Below are positions 5,517-6,031 of a stretch of 6,031 bases of DNA, piece after piece. Numbering within the stretch: position 1 is the first letter of the stretch; the number at the start of each line of letters is the position of its first letter. Source of the stretch: JBOGWY01 sp050694015. GTDB lineage: Bacteria > Actinomycetota > CADDZG01 > WHSQ01. Made by a program: the position numbers and the translations under genes. Location of the stretch: assembly GCA_050694015.1 (NCBI GenBank), contig JBOGWY010000127.1, forward strand, positions 1-6,031, read 5' to 3'. The notes below the pieces were generated by a model. It searched no databases. It was not told the DNA's origin and was given only the letters and a program-made list of their open reading frames with translations.

Positions 5517-5562
5517 CGAGTGGGACCCACGCCACTAACTACCGCGACCCGGGCCCCACTCG
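5517..5562. other. Inverted repeat between RTX and XRE genes
   Basis: CGAGTGGG (5517-5524) and CCCACTCG (5555-5562) form an 8-bp perfect inverted repeat with a 30-base loop, and GTGGGACCCAC (5520-5530) is a tight palindrome nested at one arm. It lies 15 bp past the end of the RTX gene and upstream of the XRE gene. No T-tract follows, so it is a weak terminator candidate for the RTX transcript or an extra binding site. Confidence 0.3.
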
Positions 5563-5577
5563 ACGGAATCGTATGAG

Positions 5578-6031
5578 CTACACCTCGCAGCCCGCGGTGT
5601 CGTCGTTGCCGCTGCCGCCGTTGCAGACGTCCCTGCCGCGGCCCCCGCGCAGGTCGTCGGGGCCCTCCTTGCCGAGGACCCTGTCGCCACCGCCGTTGCC
5701 GTGGACGAAATCGCTGTCGCGACCGCCGCGCACCGAGTCGTTGCGCGATCCGCCGCGCACGTCATCGGTGCCGGAGTTGCCGAGGAGCACATCGACCCCC
5801 GAGCCACCGCGAACGATGTCGCCTCCACTGCCCGCAACGATCCTGTCGTTACCGGGTCCGCCGAGGAGGATGTCGTGCCAGCTGTTACCGCGGATGAGGT
5901 CCATGCCCCTACCTCCATGGATCTCGTCGTCATCCGAACCGCCTATGACGAAGTCGTTGCCGCTGCCGAGGTAGATCTCGTCGTCACCACCGAGGCCTCG
6001 GACGGTGTCGTCGCCGGCGAACGCGTAGATC
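5578..6031 (-). CDS. RTX-type calcium-binding repeat protein, C-terminal part
   Basis: The frame is open to the right edge (first full codon at 6030), so the N-terminus and most of the gene lie outside the window; 150 residues are visible. After five residues (IYAFA) there are 16 consecutive nonapeptides of the GGxGxDxUx type in perfect register, for example GGDDEIYLGSGNDFVIGGS. Every repeat keeps an aspartate at its third position. Such repeats fold into a parallel beta-roll that binds Ca2+ between turns, and the proteins are normally secreted. The last repeats carry two cysteines (DVCNGG and TAGCEV) that could close the roll. No C-terminal secretion extension follows, which fits Gram-positive or actinobacterial members rather than classic type I secreted haemolysins. 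The stop is TAG 5578-5580. Whether the missing part holds a catalytic domain cannot be seen. Confidence 0.9.
   Translation of the reverse strand, partial: IYAFAGDDTVRGLGGDDEIYLGSGNDFVIGGSDDDEIHGGRGMDLIRGNSWHDILLGGPGNDRIVAGSGGDIVRGGSGVDVLLGNSGTDDVRGGSRNDSVRGGRDSDFVHGNGGGDRVLGKEGPDDLRGGRGRDVCNGGSGNDDTAGCEV
5584..6015 (-). repeat. 16 x 27-bp degenerate repeats encoding RTX nonapeptides
   Basis: The coding sequence is a tandem array of 27-bp units, 16 in a row with no insertion or deletion. Units are diverged at DNA level but share GGC/GGT glycine codons and a GAC or GAT at codon 3. Several units depart from consensus at glycine positions (WHD, RND, DSD, GPD), showing relaxed selection or specialised turns. 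The array may continue beyond the right edge. Confidence 0.85.

Noticed and set aside
5573..5974. Proline- and serine-rich plus-strand frame
   Set aside because: It is the complement of the 27-bp RTX repeats; the repetitive pattern comes from the calcium-binding array on the other strand.

Overview
The window is high-GC bacterial DNA (roughly 60-65% by eye) with short intergenic gaps, GTG starts and Actinobacteria-style VapBC pairs. A soil or aquatic Actinomycetota, possibly a poorly cultured lineage, is the best guess; nothing here fixes the taxon. No rRNA, tRNA, CRISPR array, transposase or integrase is visible. No gene-free stretch exceeds 300 bases; the longest is about 170 bases (3759-3929).

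Layout: (1) 1-1070 is a toxin-antitoxin (TA) island. A plus-strand VapB-type ribbon-helix-helix antitoxin (31-270) is followed by what looks like a frameshifted VapC relic (270-415). Facing it on the minus strand is an intact second pair: a FitA/VapB-like antitoxin (802-1038) and a PIN-domain VapC toxin (375-791). A double TGATATCA palindrome lies just upstream of that antitoxin. (2) 1153-3049 holds a secreted Asp-box (BNR) beta-propeller protein and a small SRPBCC (START-like) protein on the plus strand, ending at a hairpin (3057-3081). (3) 3114-3758, minus strand, is a secreted six-cysteine protein of unknown function with a strong ribosome-binding site and two GC-rich or near-perfect palindromes upstream. 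(4) 3930-4592, plus strand, is a PAS domain joined to a histidine-kinase-type dimerisation/phosphoacceptor helix (LHDSIVQGL) but with no ATPase domain. (5) 4607-5436, minus strand, is a two-gene operon: an XRE-family helix-turn-helix protein and a nucleotidyltransferase-fold protein, coupled by a GTGA stop-start overlap. It follows an upstream region with an 11-bp inverted repeat and three GATATC cores, and looks like a TA module of the nucleotidyltransferase class. (6) 5578 to the right edge, minus strand, is the 3' end of an RTX-type calcium-binding protein with 16 consecutive nonapeptide repeats.

The coherent theme is accessory DNA. Two intact TA-like modules and one decayed one are interleaved with surface or secreted proteins (Asp-box propeller, six-cysteine protein, RTX protein) and one truncated sensor. 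The most interesting candidates are the XRE-nucleotidyltransferase pair with its structured operator, the kinase-less PAS-DHp protein, and the shared GATATC core at two unrelated TA promoters.
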